A DNA stretch of 64,000 nucleotides, taken from positions 38,880 to 102,879 of the forward strand of contig NZ_LNYZ01000030.1 of the NCBI RefSeq assembly GCF_001468065.1, read 5' to 3'. Made by a program: the position numbers and the translations under genes. The notes beneath the pieces were generated by a model. It was not told where the DNA came from, searched no databases, and was given only the letters and a program-made list of their open reading frames with translations. This stretch comes from Legionella steigerwaltii. Lineage in GTDB: Bacteria > Pseudomonadota > Gammaproteobacteria > Legionellales > Legionellaceae. Of the stretch, positions 35,094 through 44,386 are shown piece by piece (position 1 is the first letter of the stretch; every line of letters starts with the position of its first letter).

Positions 35094-36035
35094 CTAACTC
35101 AACGCTTTGGTTTGTGTTGGTTCAGACTGTTCTGGTATTTTAAAAGAATCAAGCGCTGTACCTCCTGGCTTCATCTTGTCTCCTGTCTTAAACTCATCTC
35201 CATTTGCATGAAATAGTTGTCCTTTATTTCCATATGCCATTACTTGATTTGTTTTTGAATCAACTATTAGGAAGCTACCGTCTTTATTTTCTTTAGCCAT
35301 TTTTTGGAAAAATGAGTTCATATCCTCTTCTGATTTAAAGGATAAGTTGAGTTTACCATCCTCACCTTTTTTCGATGGGTTTTTTTGGTACCATGGATCA
35401 TCCTTAAAGGCCTCTTGAAATTTATTAAAAATCGCCTCACTTAGTTCACTGGCAACAGTCACATCTTTTTTAGGAGCAGACGGTAACGGTGTAACTACTA
35501 TTGGTTCTGTCTGAGTTTTAAGAGGTTCTGTTAAAACCACGTCATCTTCAGGATTTATAAGTTGGTCGTATTTTTCCCTATTCTCTTTACAAAACTGTTT
35601 ATATTCATCAAAGCCCTTCATGCTATCTTGATCTAATTGTTTTTTTGTATCCAGATATTTTTGATAAGCCGCTTCACGCTTTTGTTCATACTCTTTGCGC
35701 GCATCCTCAGTAAACTTGCCTTGGCTCTCAAGCGTACTTTTTTGAGCATCTAAGTCTTCTAGCGATTTCTTATATTCACCCACCGCTACATTAGCTTTAG
35801 CTTCATTAACATCCCTTCTCGCCAGATAAGTCGCATAAGCGGCTTTTTCGGTGCTCTCCATAGCGCTCAAAAATTTCTGAGGATCTGGATTCTGAGATTT
35901 TATTAAATCCTCATAAAGGGTTTGAAATTTTTTTTGATCTTTAGTCGACTTTTGCATTTGCTCTTCATAAGCCTGTTCAACTCTTTTCTGATTTTGACGT
36001 GCTTCCTCTAAAAATTTTTCAGCATCAGTAGGCAT
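35094..36035 (-). CDS. Coiled-coil protein, 313 aa, candidate effector
   Basis: Residues ~1-165 are a highly charged helical region rich in Lys, Glu, Gln and Tyr (EEARQNQKRVEQAYEEQMQK), forming a long coiled coil. A Pro/Thr linker follows at ~170-195. The C-terminal domain (~200-300) contains AIFNKFQEAFKDDPWYQKN and GSFLIVDSKTNQVMAYG. GGAG lies six bases before ATG 36035; a TTG 12 bases further upstream overlaps this site and is rejected. No signal peptide or membrane helix. Coiled coils plus an unknown small domain are frequent in Legionella effectors; no homologue is recognised. Confidence 0.75.
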   Translation of the reverse strand: MPTDAEKFLEEARQNQKRVEQAYEEQMQKSTKDQKKFQTLYEDLIKSQNPDPQKFLSAMESTEKAAYATYLARRDVNEAKANVAVGEYKKSLEDLDAQKSTLESQGKFTEDARKEYEQKREAAYQKYLDTKKQLDQDSMKGFDEYKQFCKENREKYDQLINPEDDVVLTEPLKTQTEPIVVTPLPSAPKKDVTVASELSEAIFNKFQEAFKDDPWYQKNPSKKGEDGKLNLSFKSEEDMNSFFQKMAKENKDGSFLIVDSKTNQVMAYGNKGQLFHANGDEFKTGDKMKPGGTALDSFKIPEQSEPTQTKALS

Positions 36036-36328
36036 TTTTTTCTCCAAACATCGCTATATATATAAATATTAGATCACTTTGAAAAATAAAGTACGTGTTT
36101 TAAAACGTTTAATCCTCAATATTGAGATATCTAAATAGAGAAAAGTTTGATTCCTTCTGAACTTTTTTCAAATAGAATGATATGCTCTTAAGTACTCACC
36201 TCTGCACGCTTTTTCAGTGATATTCCAAGTATAATTGATGAAGCAAATATAGGCAGGATTTGGTCCAACCTATACTTGCCCGATTCATTGATGGGGTTGC
36301 ACTCGCACCGTGTTATTTTTTCAATATC

Positions 36329-37216
36329 TTATGAATTGAATAGTGCTCTTAGATCGGATTTAGGATCACCATAAACAGGCAATACTCCTGTTTCCTCAGG
36401 AGTCTTAGAAGCATAGATACTTCGAGATAACAAGGGTGATTTTATTGGTTTCACCGATAGCGGTAACTTGGACGCCGCCTTTTCATCGAGCATCACCGTA
36501 ACGTTTTTATGTGCATATAAAGCGGTTGCAGGAATATCTTGATTCGGTGCAGAAACTGCATTAACAGCAGCAATAATGTCTGCTTTTGTTGCGCCGGATG
36601 CGAGCAAATAGCACTCTTTGCTGTATTGCAAAATCGTTCCAATTCCCATTGTTATTGCATGAGTTGGCACCTCATCTTTTGAATTAAAAAATCGTTTATT
36701 CGCCTCAAGAGTCTTATCATCCAACTGGATTAATCGTGTTCTAGAATCCAGTTTAGAACCAGGTTCATTAAAACCAATATGACCATTTACCCCCAATCCT
36801 AAAATTTGAATGTCTATCCCGCCAACCTCTTGCATCATTTCTTCATATTTTTTCACATGCTGTTCCATTTGCTCAAGTGATACCGTTCCATCAAGCAAAT
36901 GAATATTTTCTTTTTTGATATTCACGTGATCAAAAAAATGATGGTGCATGTAGTAATTATAAGATTGGATATGAGTTGGCTCTAACCCCCAATACTCATC
37001 TAAGTTAAATGTGATGACTAATGAAAAATCTAAGTTTTCCTCTTTATGTAAACGCACTAACTCTCTATATACGGGTTCAGGAGTACTTCCTGTTGCAAGT
37101 CCCAAGACCGTAGGTATTTTTTTCTCATTATTTTCCATAATTTTTTTTTGAATTGCTCGAGCAGCTCTACTTGCCATACCTTCAGGTGTTTCCCTAACCA
37201 AAATGTGATCAAACAT
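36329..37216 (-). CDS. nagB: Glucosamine-6-phosphate deaminase NagB
   Basis: This cytosolic enzyme converts glucosamine-6-phosphate to fructose-6-phosphate and ammonia. The motifs are present: LGLATGSTPEPVYREL near 40 for phosphate binding, TFNLDEYWGL near 70 with the catalytic Asp, LGVNGHIGFNEPGS near 140 and ATALYAHKNVTVMLDEKAA near 230. The 295-residue length is slightly longer than the usual ~245-265, with an N-terminal LVRETPEGMASRAA start and a tail after residue 265. It is divergent from nagA across ~300 bases, so the two GlcNAc catabolic genes probably share a control region. No NagC or NagR gene is present. Confidence 0.92.
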   Translation of the reverse strand: MFDHILVRETPEGMASRAARAIQKKIMENNEKKIPTVLGLATGSTPEPVYRELVRLHKEENLDFSLVITFNLDEYWGLEPTHIQSYNYYMHHHFFDHVNIKKENIHLLDGTVSLEQMEQHVKKYEEMMQEVGGIDIQILGLGVNGHIGFNEPGSKLDSRTRLIQLDDKTLEANKRFFNSKDEVPTHAITMGIGTILQYSKECYLLASGATKADIIAAVNAVSAPNQDIPATALYAHKNVTVMLDEKAASKLPLSVKPIKSPLLSRSIYASKTPEETGVLPVYGDPKSDLRALFNS

Positions 37217-37513
37217 AAATATTTTCTCCGCGAATTCGAGGCGTTATATCCATATAAACAAGAATTCAGAATGAGCGGATTAATAGGATCATTAAAGCCC
37301 TCAATTCATCTCTTTCCCATATTTTGTTACAATGACTTTTGTGCAGGATGCCAATGAATAATAAAGAAAACTTGATTATAGACTTCGATTTTAGCTAATT
37401 TAGCAGCGAAACTCTAGGGCATTTCCTGAGGGGCTCAGTTCTAAAATATCAGTTAGATTTTGAGACAGGAAAAGTTAAAACTCTGCGAAGTTTATCCCTA
37501 AAAGGATATTAAA

Positions 37514-38953
37514 ATGCTCATTAAAAATATTTATGTTTATAACGATGCTGGGATTAAAGAATTAAAACATGTGCAAATTACTGAAGATGGCTTAAGGAAA
37601 ATCTTCCATCTTGATGATGATTTATCATCTCTTCACGATCAAAAAATTATTGATGCTAAAGGGTGTTATTTCTTAATGCCAGGAATGTTAGATTCTCATG
37701 TTCATGGACAAGGTGGTGTTGATTTTGCTGATTTAAGCGATGAAATGAGTGACGAAGGCTTGGATCGCCTGGTCAGAGCTTTAGGAAAAACAGGGCTTTC
37801 TTATGCATTAGCCACCCTAGTATCTATGCCAATACCCGCCTTAAAAAAATCATTGATAAAAATTAATGGTTTTATAGCGAAACAAGGACAAAATCCTACT
37901 CCTGGTTGTACTCAGATTGTTGGTGTGCATCTAGAGGGTCCGTTTATTTCAAAGAATTGTAAGGGTGCTCATGCTGAAGATACGCTCCAAGATAGTATTT
38001 GTATGGATAAATTTAGGGATATTATTAATGCAGCACCGAATATTAAACACTGGAAAATAACCATTGCCCCTGATTTACCCGGAGCAGAAGAATTTATTAA
38101 ACAGACAAAAACTCTAGAGCAAGAAGGTATTTTTGTAAAAGTATTTATTGGCCACTGTAATCCAGAGGATAAGGAGGTCATTGGCCGTGCTATCGCAGCA
38201 GGTGCTTGTGGATTTACTCATTTAGGAAATGCTTGTCAAGAATCGTGTAGCAGAGAAACACGGCAACTTACTTTAAAAGATCCCAAAAGTCATGTGGTAC
38301 AGTGGATTCTCGAAAATCCTGATCGTTGCCCCCCTGGCGTGGAACTCATCACTGATGGGGTACATTTGTCCTCCTCATTTATCTCATTGATACACAGTGC
38401 AATCAAAAATAAAATTATCCTTATAACCGATGCCTTAGGCCCCACAGGTTGTAACGATGGATCATATAAACTAGGGACTCTGGATATCCGTAAAGAAAAA
38501 GACAGTTTCTATTTGGCAGATGATGAGGGGCATTTTCTGATGAAAGAAGGGAGATTGCCTTCTGGAGAAAAAGGCCTGGTAAAAACTCTTGCGGGCAGTG
38601 CAGCCTCATTATCTCTTTGCGCGCAAAAATATTTTGAATCAATGCGGGACACAATAGAAAGTCGTATGGACTCTTTGTATGCGGCGCTCATCACGAACCC
38701 CAGAATTACATCCTTATCTATGGAAGCGATAAAAAATTTACCCGATAAGCAAAATTTTTCTATATTCAATAATCAAGGGCAGCTTATTTTAAGCTCATGC
38801 CATGGTAAAGTAATCGAGCATCAGCAAGTACAATGGCCAATATCAAGTATGCTTCACCATGGGTTCTTATCAAATCGCTCACCTGTTGAAAGCAACCGTG
38901 CCGAACCAGAAATGAATGATACATGCACGGAGCAAAAAAATGTCTTAGGTTAA
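37514..38953 (+). CDS. nagA: N-acetylglucosamine-6-phosphate deacetylase NagA-like
   Basis: This amidohydrolase removes the acetyl group from GlcNAc-6-phosphate, giving the NagB substrate. Metal and substrate motifs are in order: LDSHVHGQGGVDF near 58, VGVHLEGPFIS near 137, FIGHCNP near 213, GFTHLGNAC near 235, ELITDGVHL and LITDALGPTG. The protein has 479 residues, about 90 longer than typical NagA. The extra part lies at the C-terminus, ends in a polar tail and has no known domain. The usual FNAM segment after THL reads GNACQES, so specificity may differ. AAGGA precedes the ATG. It pairs with the divergent nagB. Confidence 0.85.
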   Translation: MLIKNIYVYNDAGIKELKHVQITEDGLRKIFHLDDDLSSLHDQKIIDAKGCYFLMPGMLDSHVHGQGGVDFADLSDEMSDEGLDRLVRALGKTGLSYALATLVSMPIPALKKSLIKINGFIAKQGQNPTPGCTQIVGVHLEGPFISKNCKGAHAEDTLQDSICMDKFRDIINAAPNIKHWKITIAPDLPGAEEFIKQTKTLEQEGIFVKVFIGHCNPEDKEVIGRAIAAGACGFTHLGNACQESCSRETRQLTLKDPKSHVVQWILENPDRCPPGVELITDGVHLSSSFISLIHSAIKNKIILITDALGPTGCNDGSYKLGTLDIRKEKDSFYLADDEGHFLMKEGRLPSGEKGLVKTLAGSAASLSLCAQKYFESMRDTIESRMDSLYAALITNPRITSLSMEAIKNLPDKQNFSIFNNQGQLILSSCHGKVIEHQQVQWPISSMLHHGFLSNRSPVESNRAEPEMNDTCTEQKNVLG

Positions 38954-38968
38954 AGTTACGAATGCAAC

Positions 38969-39400
38969 TTAACCAAACATATTAAGAGAATCCGGCTTAG
39001 ATGATGATTCCTCCTCTTCATCTGAATCTTCTGTGCTCGTCAGAAGAATATCACTGCTTGGCGTTATGACCGATTTTAGAAGCTCTAAATAACCTTTCAT
39101 ATCGTTATATGAAGGATATTTCTGCCAAGGTTTAGGCCATAATAATTCTTCTTGATCTGCAATCTCATTTAATTGTGTATTATCTTTTTTTTGTTGAGTA
39201 AAAACTTCATGGATACGATTCATAATAGACACTAAAATTTGTGGCGCTCTATATATACCACTCATTACAGAGGGATGTTGTTTTAATGTTTGCTCAAAAA
39301 AATTGACTAGCTGTGAAAGATTTTTTTGCTCACCAAGAGTATCAATTATGTCATCAATTGAATTGACTTCTCTTGTTTTGAAAAACCAGTGTATTCTCAT
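38969..39400 (-). CDS. Small acidic-tailed protein, 143 aa, candidate effector
   Basis: I do not recognise this protein. Residues ~1-110 are helical (IDDIIDTLGEQKNLSQLVNF), without signal or membrane segment. The C-terminus is strongly acidic (TEDSDEEEESSSKPDSLN), which is close to the E-block seen at the ends of Legionella Dot/Icm substrates. AAGGAACG lies before the ATG. It is convergent with nagA, with only 15 bases between the stop codons. Export is inferred from the tail. Confidence 0.7.
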   Translation of the reverse strand: MRIHWFFKTREVNSIDDIIDTLGEQKNLSQLVNFFEQTLKQHPSVMSGIYRAPQILVSIMNRIHEVFTQQKKDNTQLNEIADQEELLWPKPWQKYPSYNDMKGYLELLKSVITPSSDILLTSTEDSDEEEESSSKPDSLNMFG

Positions 39401-39510
39401 CTACGTTCCTTTTTATAATTTATATGTAATAAACATCCCAATTTTTAAAAAAAGGGATTATGTTTATCTTTACGTAGAAAGACAATAATTCAGCACAATT
39501 TCATTAGGTT

Positions 39511-40755
39511 TTAATCGGCCGCAGGTTTTAAATAGACCAAACATAGAATGCTCGCAGTCAATGCAGTAAGACAGCATAATATAATGGGCAAGATAATTGA
39601 TAAAACAATCAATAAACCACCCGCAAAGCAAATAATGGCATCACCTAGCGTTCGCAAACTTAATTGTGCGCCCATGACTTCGCCCTGGATAGTAGCATGT
39701 GACCTATTTGAGATGTGAATGGTCAGCGTTGTTACCACACTGGTGATGCTAAATCCGATGAGTGCAAAAAATAAAAACATCGGTATGGGATACTGAAAAA
39801 CAATCATCGCAGCAAAAATCAACGTAGTGGCCAGCATAGCCAAAATAATAATTTTATGAATGAGCAAGTATTTTGAAAGAAGGCGTGGAAGCCATGAGGC
39901 ACCTATAGCAAGTGCGGCGGATAAAGCAGCGTTATACATCGCAATCATGCTGGGCGACATGAGCCATTTTCCGGCCAGAAAAACAGGACCAAATTCATAA
40001 AACATATCTACGGCAAAAGTAAACAACGTACTGATAACGAGCAAAGGTTTCAAATGAGGGTGATACTGAAACAAGAGTTTGAATTGTCGAATAATATTGA
40101 GTTGCCTCAGTATGGATTCTTTCTGGGGTTTGTGTAGGGTTTTATGCTCCTGCAATTTCCACCAGGCAAGCCACAGAGTTATCACGGACACCAGTGCTGC
40201 AACAGTAAAAGGGAATGACCATGAAAACCAAGGAACAATCCGTGAATTGGACAATAAGCCCCCAATGATTGGTCCAATGATGTAACCAATACCGGCCATA
40301 CTGTTGATCCGACCAAAACTGACAAACTTGTTAATGGTGGTCAGCTCTGATGCGAATGCCCTTGCAACAGCAAAGGTGCCTTCCATGAATCCTGTTAAAA
40401 AGCGACTGAATAATAAAAGCCAGAAACTGTTTGTCCAAAACGATATGACAGTCAATAAATACCCAAGCATGCTTCCTGCCAAACTGATGACCAGTATTTT
40501 TTTACGTCCATACAAATCAGAATTTCTACCTAAAATGGGAGAGCCAATGAATTGACCCAGAGGAAAAATTGCAAGGGTTAACCCCAGTAAAATACGTCTG
40601 CTGGTTTCACTCCATTCCGGAGAGATAATTAACTGATCGGTGGATTGTAAAAACAGAGGTGGAAGAATAGGATAAGCAATGGATGAACCGAGAAAACTAA
40701 TTAAAACAATTAGTAAAATTACCCAGAGTTGTTTTTTTTCATGAGTTGCTTGCAT
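39511..40755 (-). CDS. MFS transporter, multidrug/tetracycline-exporter type
   Basis: There are about 12 membrane helices in ~414 residues. Motifs are GSPILGRNSDLYGRKKILVISL in the loop after helix 2 (only the core GRNSDLYGRKK is diagnostic) and RFLTGFMEGTF in helix 4. The motif C-like GIGYIIGPIIGGLLS in helix 5 is typical of drug:H+ antiporters. The start chosen is ATG 40755 (MQATHEKKQL); an alternative start at 40809 adds 18 residues without membrane character. It is probably a single gene. Substrate unknown. Confidence 0.84.
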   Translation of the reverse strand: MQATHEKKQLWVILLIVLISFLGSSIAYPILPPLFLQSTDQLIISPEWSETSRRILLGLTLAIFPLGQFIGSPILGRNSDLYGRKKILVISLAGSMLGYLLTVISFWTNSFWLLLFSRFLTGFMEGTFAVARAFASELTTINKFVSFGRINSMAGIGYIIGPIIGGLLSNSRIVPWFSWSFPFTVAALVSVITLWLAWWKLQEHKTLHKPQKESILRQLNIIRQFKLLFQYHPHLKPLLVISTLFTFAVDMFYEFGPVFLAGKWLMSPSMIAMYNAALSAALAIGASWLPRLLSKYLLIHKIIILAMLATTLIFAAMIVFQYPIPMFLFFALIGFSITSVVTTLTIHISNRSHATIQGEVMGAQLSLRTLGDAIICFAGGLLIVLSIILPIILCCLTALTASILCLVYLKPAAD

Positions 40756-41016
40756 TTTAATTCTTGGCTTTTGAGAGATAATCGGACAACCGACTTGAAC
40801 GATCAACAATTATTCTAACATTTTTTTCGATAGAACTATATTTTTTCATAAAGAGCAATTATTGAATCACTTTAAAAACTGTTGAAGTGCGCCAATTTAT
40901 AAACAGAAAATTGGTCAACTCAGACAATTAAGATCAATGAACACAGGAAAACCAAATAACCTAACTCTGAAGAGATGTTATACTATTTATAAGTACCTGA
41001 AGAAGGAAAAGATAAA

Positions 41017-41220
41017 ATGTTGACTGGAGCTTTTATTTTCTTAGTTATAGCGATAATTTCAGGATACATCAGATTTAAGGGAACAAATCCTGCATCAATA
41101 TTTCCTGCAAAAATTATATTCTATGTTTCTACGCTTATTTTTTTGATATTACTGCTTTTTTATTTCTTTTATCCGGCACCTCCTGTTGCACAAGAAGTTA
41201 TAAATCCTCTCTTGCAGTAA
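41017..41220 (+). CDS. Small two-helix membrane protein (DUF1328-like), 67 aa
   Basis: Two hydrophobic helices (~3-16 and ~31-52) are joined by a short polar loop with GTNPASIFPAK. The start MLTGAFIFLVIAIISGYI resembles the DUF1328/YtjA family of tiny membrane proteins. AGAAGGAAAAG precedes the ATG at a good distance. It lies alone before REP copy 4. Function unknown; the family is often stress-related, but nothing here shows that. Confidence 0.68.
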   Translation: MLTGAFIFLVIAIISGYIRFKGTNPASIFPAKIIFYVSTLIFLILLLFYFFYPAPPVAQEVINPLLQ

Positions 41221-41264
41221 TTAAGAAAAAATATTCTACTCAAAGCGATTCGGAGTCCAGAAAT

Positions 41265-41343
41265 GTAGCCTGGGTGCAGCGAAGCGGAACCCGGGATCAG
41301 TAATAGTGCATTCCCGGGTTCCGCTTCGCTGCACCCAGGCTAC
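41265..41343. repeat. REP-like palindrome, copy 4
   Basis: Arms GTAGCCTGGGTGCAGCGAAG and their complement form an almost perfect stem of more than 30 base pairs with a short loop. The layout equals copy 1. It lies between convergent genes, downstream of the PhnZ-like gene. Confidence 0.85.
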
Positions 41344-41401
41344 CTCTACAAGATCTCTAGATACCGGGCATAAAGCGGGGTGTCTAGGGAACAAGGGGAT
41401 A

Positions 41402-42085
41402 TCAACCCGAAATTACCCCTTTCTCATTGCACTCACTCTCAAGAAATACCTTAAACTCTTCCACCCATACCTCATCAACATAATCAGGTAGCACTATACT
41501 CTCAGTTGATTTAACAGTTTCTTCAAAATGTTTGTATAAATAAGGACGGTAATAAGCGAGTTCGGGAATCACCAAACCTATTTCTTTGGCTTTTTCATCG
41601 TTAACCCGTACTCGCAATATATCTTTAAAATGGATGTTCGTTTCAAAACGAAACATTTCATCCTCGGACATCACCCCGCCTTGAAAAGAAAGTGTTTTCT
41701 TACTTGCTTCAGATAAACGCTCAGAATAATCTGTTTTCTTTCCTGCAAGATAGCGCTTGGCATTCACATGATTACCGATGAGTAAGGCGATTTTTGCAGA
41801 AAATCCTAACTCATATATTAAACTCGCACCGATCCATTCATGATACACTACGCCTAAATCTGCCATCTTATTTTGCTTGGTATTCAAAGCAAAATGTCCT
41901 ATATCATGAAATAAGCAAGCAAGGATGACTTCCTGGCTATGTCCTGCTTGCTCGGCAAAATAAGCGCACTGTAGCGCGTGCTCAAATTGTGAAATGTGCT
42001 CACCTATGTAATCCAGGTCTTTAGCACGATACAAATATTGAAACGCCCTATCAATTTTTTGGTCTATGTAATTCATTGTGTTCAT
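41402..42085 (-). CDS. HD-domain oxygenase, PhnZ-like (phosphonate C-P cleavage)
   Basis: Members of this family oxidatively cleave the C-P bond of hydroxylated aminophosphonates with a mixed-valent di-iron site. The residues that separate PhnZ from ordinary HD hydrolases are visible. DYIGE near 20-24 is the Tyr..Glu lid pair, FEHALQ gives a His ligand, FHDIGH is the HD motif with a further His, YHEWIGASL gives another His, and NHVNAKRYL supplies His plus the substrate Lys. The 227-residue length fits. Its start overlaps the stop of the dioxygenase gene by four bases (ATGA), so they are translationally coupled. The expected product pair is phosphate plus glycine or a glycine derivative. A phosphonate substrate is inferred, not shown. 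Confidence 0.82.
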   Translation of the reverse strand: MNTMNYIDQKIDRAFQYLYRAKDLDYIGEHISQFEHALQCAYFAEQAGHSQEVILACLFHDIGHFALNTKQNKMADLGVVYHEWIGASLIYELGFSAKIALLIGNHVNAKRYLAGKKTDYSERLSEASKKTLSFQGGVMSEDEMFRFETNIHFKDILRVRVNDEKAKEIGLVIPELAYYRPYLYKHFEETVKSTESIVLPDYVDEVWVEEFKVFLESECNEKGVISG

Positions 42086-42888
42086 AGCATCATTTCAGAA
42101 ATAGGATTGGCAACATTATAAATGGCAGCGCCTGCCGAATAATCTTTATTAGGATCGCGCTCACAATCTGGAGGGAATTTTTCTCTCTTATCCTTATAAT
42201 AGGCTTCTCGTTTAACCCCACCTTCAGAAAATTTGCTAAAGGTAATGAAAATCGCCCGACGCGGTTTATTCGTACGATTAGCCTCAGAATAATGAGGCAA
42301 ATAGGAGTCAAATAAAATAACATCTCCTGTTTTGCATTCAATTGGCGACCATTGAAACTCTGTAGCAATCTCTTTTTTAATTGAACCGTCCACTTCTTGA
42401 GGAAGAATAGTAGGCTTATTAGCGCCCCCTTGAACCACTTGCAAACAACCGTTTTCTACGGTGCAATCATCTATGGCAACCATCATGGTGATGTGAAATC
42501 GCTGATTAAAGCTAATAAATGCGGGAGCATCTTGGTGCGGCTTAAATCCTCCTCCACCAGGAAATTTATAATTAATTTTTTCTTTGAAAATCGCCGCTTG
42601 CTCTCCCATCAATGAAGAGACTAGATTTAAGGTACGTGCGCTGTTGGCAACCTCATACATACCCTGATGGTAATCAATAAAATTTTCAACGCGACAAAGC
42701 TGACGCTCTCCCTTAGCATTTTTCTCAAAATACTTCATCCACTTTCCTGGTGTTTCAGGCCAAGATGTTAATTCATCACACCAAGTTTGCAGATGTTGTT
42801 TCATATCCCAAAAGAGAAAATCTCGCAAGATCACAAATCCTTGTTCCTTCCAAAAACTGTGGTGTTCTTCACTCAATTGATAATCCAT
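42082..42888 (-). CDS. PhyH-type 2-oxoglutarate dioxygenase, PhnY/TmpA-like
   Basis: This Fe(II)/2-oxoglutarate enzyme would hydroxylate the carbon next to phosphorus, giving the substrate for the HD oxygenase. Iron ligands are in KPHQDAPAF (HxD) and in PHYSEANRT (distal His), with an Arg in KPRRAIFITF for 2-oxoglutarate. INYKFPGGGGFKPHQD is typical of the PhyH fold. ATG 42888 has AGGGGA before it; a TTG at 42903 overlaps that ribosome site and is rejected. It starts 11 bases after the MFS stop and its stop overlaps the HD gene. The choice between PhnY (2-aminoethylphosphonate) and TmpA (trimethylated form) cannot be read from sequence. Confidence 0.84.
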   Translation of the reverse strand: MDYQLSEEHHSFWKEQGFVILRDFLFWDMKQHLQTWCDELTSWPETPGKWMKYFEKNAKGERQLCRVENFIDYHQGMYEVANSARTLNLVSSLMGEQAAIFKEKINYKFPGGGGFKPHQDAPAFISFNQRFHITMMVAIDDCTVENGCLQVVQGGANKPTILPQEVDGSIKKEIATEFQWSPIECKTGDVILFDSYLPHYSEANRTNKPRRAIFITFSKFSEGGVKREAYYKDKREKFPPDCERDPNKDYSAGAAIYNVANPISEMML

Positions 42889-42899
42889 AATTTCCCCTT

Positions 42900-44201
42900 T
42901 CAAGGCGTTGATAACACGGTACTTTCAGAAATTGAATCCGGTAAATTAGCTAATTTACCCTCTTCTTGTGCTAGCCATTTTGTTAGCAACCAGCCTAGTA
43001 ACAGAGTGCTGGCAAGAATCGCTAAGGTCATATAGATACCCAATCGAGCTTGGAAAATCGGCAAAAATACGGTTCCAATAAACGCACCCAATTTTCCGGC
43101 TCCAGCAGCTAATCCATGTCCTGTGGCTTTAAATTCGGGATTATAGATTTTTGCAGGCAAAAGATACGTTGTAATTCCTGGACCAAAGTTTATAAAAAAG
43201 TTGAATAATATAAAACCAGTAAAAATAATGCCAATGCTTGGGAACAGATAGCTTATGCTAAGGATTAATAATCCCAAAAATGAAAATAAGAATCCTATCA
43301 TCTGCAGTTTAATCAACGATACCTGATTAACAAAAAAAATAACTGCAAAAGCACCTAAGGAAACAAAAACATTGACCACTAAAGTGCTTTTCAGCACTTC
43401 GGTTTGTGCACTCAAAAAATTGGCCTCACTAGACAAATTAAATGCCTGTAAGACATAAGGTGTGAAAAGCCCTATTCCGTAATAAGAGATATCTAATAAA
43501 AACCAGCAAAAACAGAGACAAACAGTAATCCTTATCATTCTTGGAGAAAAAATCAATTGGTATTGTGTAAAGACAGAACGTCTTGATTGAGGTTTTAAAC
43601 CATGATGAACTTTCCATAAAAAACTTTCTGGTAGCTTGGCTCTAAATAACAACCCTATCACTGCAGGGATCGCTCCTGAAGCAAATATCCACCGCCAAAC
43701 ATCAAGTTGAGGATGCAATTTAAATAAAAACCAGGCAACAATTACGCCTACTGGAGAGGCAAGGCAATTGATAAACATAGCAGTTGCAATAAATTGGCTG
43801 CTTTTACGAGCGGGTATCATTTCAGCCAAATAGGCTGCACAAATTGGATAATCAGCACCAACCCCAAAACCAAGTAAAAATCGAAAAACGCAAAGAGAGG
43901 TGATACTCCAGGCAAATGCGGAACAAATGGCAATCAGTACAAAAAAAATAAGATTGATAATGAGCATGCTTTTCCTACCCAACATATCCGCCAATCGCCC
44001 AACAATGATCGCACCAAATACAGCACCAAGAGGTGCTGCAGCCTGAGTGAGGCCAATCATAAGAGAAGAAGGATGATATATCGCATTAATGAACGGTTCA
44101 GCGACTGAAGCAATATATAAATCATAACCATCAATGAACAAACCCAGTGCACAGACCACCCAGACATGGAAAGTTAGGGATTTATTATTATTTTCGTCCA
44201 T
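42900..44201 (-). CDS. MFS transporter, sugar-porter/phosphate-ester type, first gene of the phosphonate operon
   Basis: This 433-residue, 12-helix carrier has signature motifs GRLADMLGRKSMLI after helix 2, RFLLGFGVGADYPI in helix 4 and LPESFLW at the end of the first half. These place it in the sugar-porter-like group that also holds phosphate and aromatic-acid permeases. ATG 44201 (MDENNNKS) follows an AAGAGA ribosome site; the longer frame from 44285 has an unlikely extension and is rejected. It leads the dioxygenase and HD genes, so it probably imports their substrate. An MFS carrier in place of the usual ABC phosphonate importer is noteworthy. Confidence 0.85.
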   Translation of the reverse strand: MDENNNKSLTFHVWVVCALGLFIDGYDLYIASVAEPFINAIYHPSSLMIGLTQAAAPLGAVFGAIIVGRLADMLGRKSMLIINLIFFVLIAICSAFAWSITSLCVFRFLLGFGVGADYPICAAYLAEMIPARKSSQFIATAMFINCLASPVGVIVAWFLFKLHPQLDVWRWIFASGAIPAVIGLLFRAKLPESFLWKVHHGLKPQSRRSVFTQYQLIFSPRMIRITVCLCFCWFLLDISYYGIGLFTPYVLQAFNLSSEANFLSAQTEVLKSTLVVNVFVSLGAFAVIFFVNQVSLIKLQMIGFLFSFLGLLILSISYLFPSIGIIFTGFILFNFFINFGPGITTYLLPAKIYNPEFKATGHGLAAGAGKLGAFIGTVFLPIFQARLGIYMTLAILASTLLLGWLLTKWLAQEEGKLANLPDSISESTVLSTP

Positions 44202-44386
44202 GAAAATCTCTTGATAAAAAGATATTTGCAAATTTATTGCAATCTTAAGTAGATGATTTTTAACATAATCATCTAATAAAAACAAACACGTTTATGTGGA
44301 TAAAAATTGTACAAATGTATCGAATCACATAAAACGCAGCATTTTGGCCCAACCTACATCTTCCTTATTTGGTTTTAAAAAATCAT

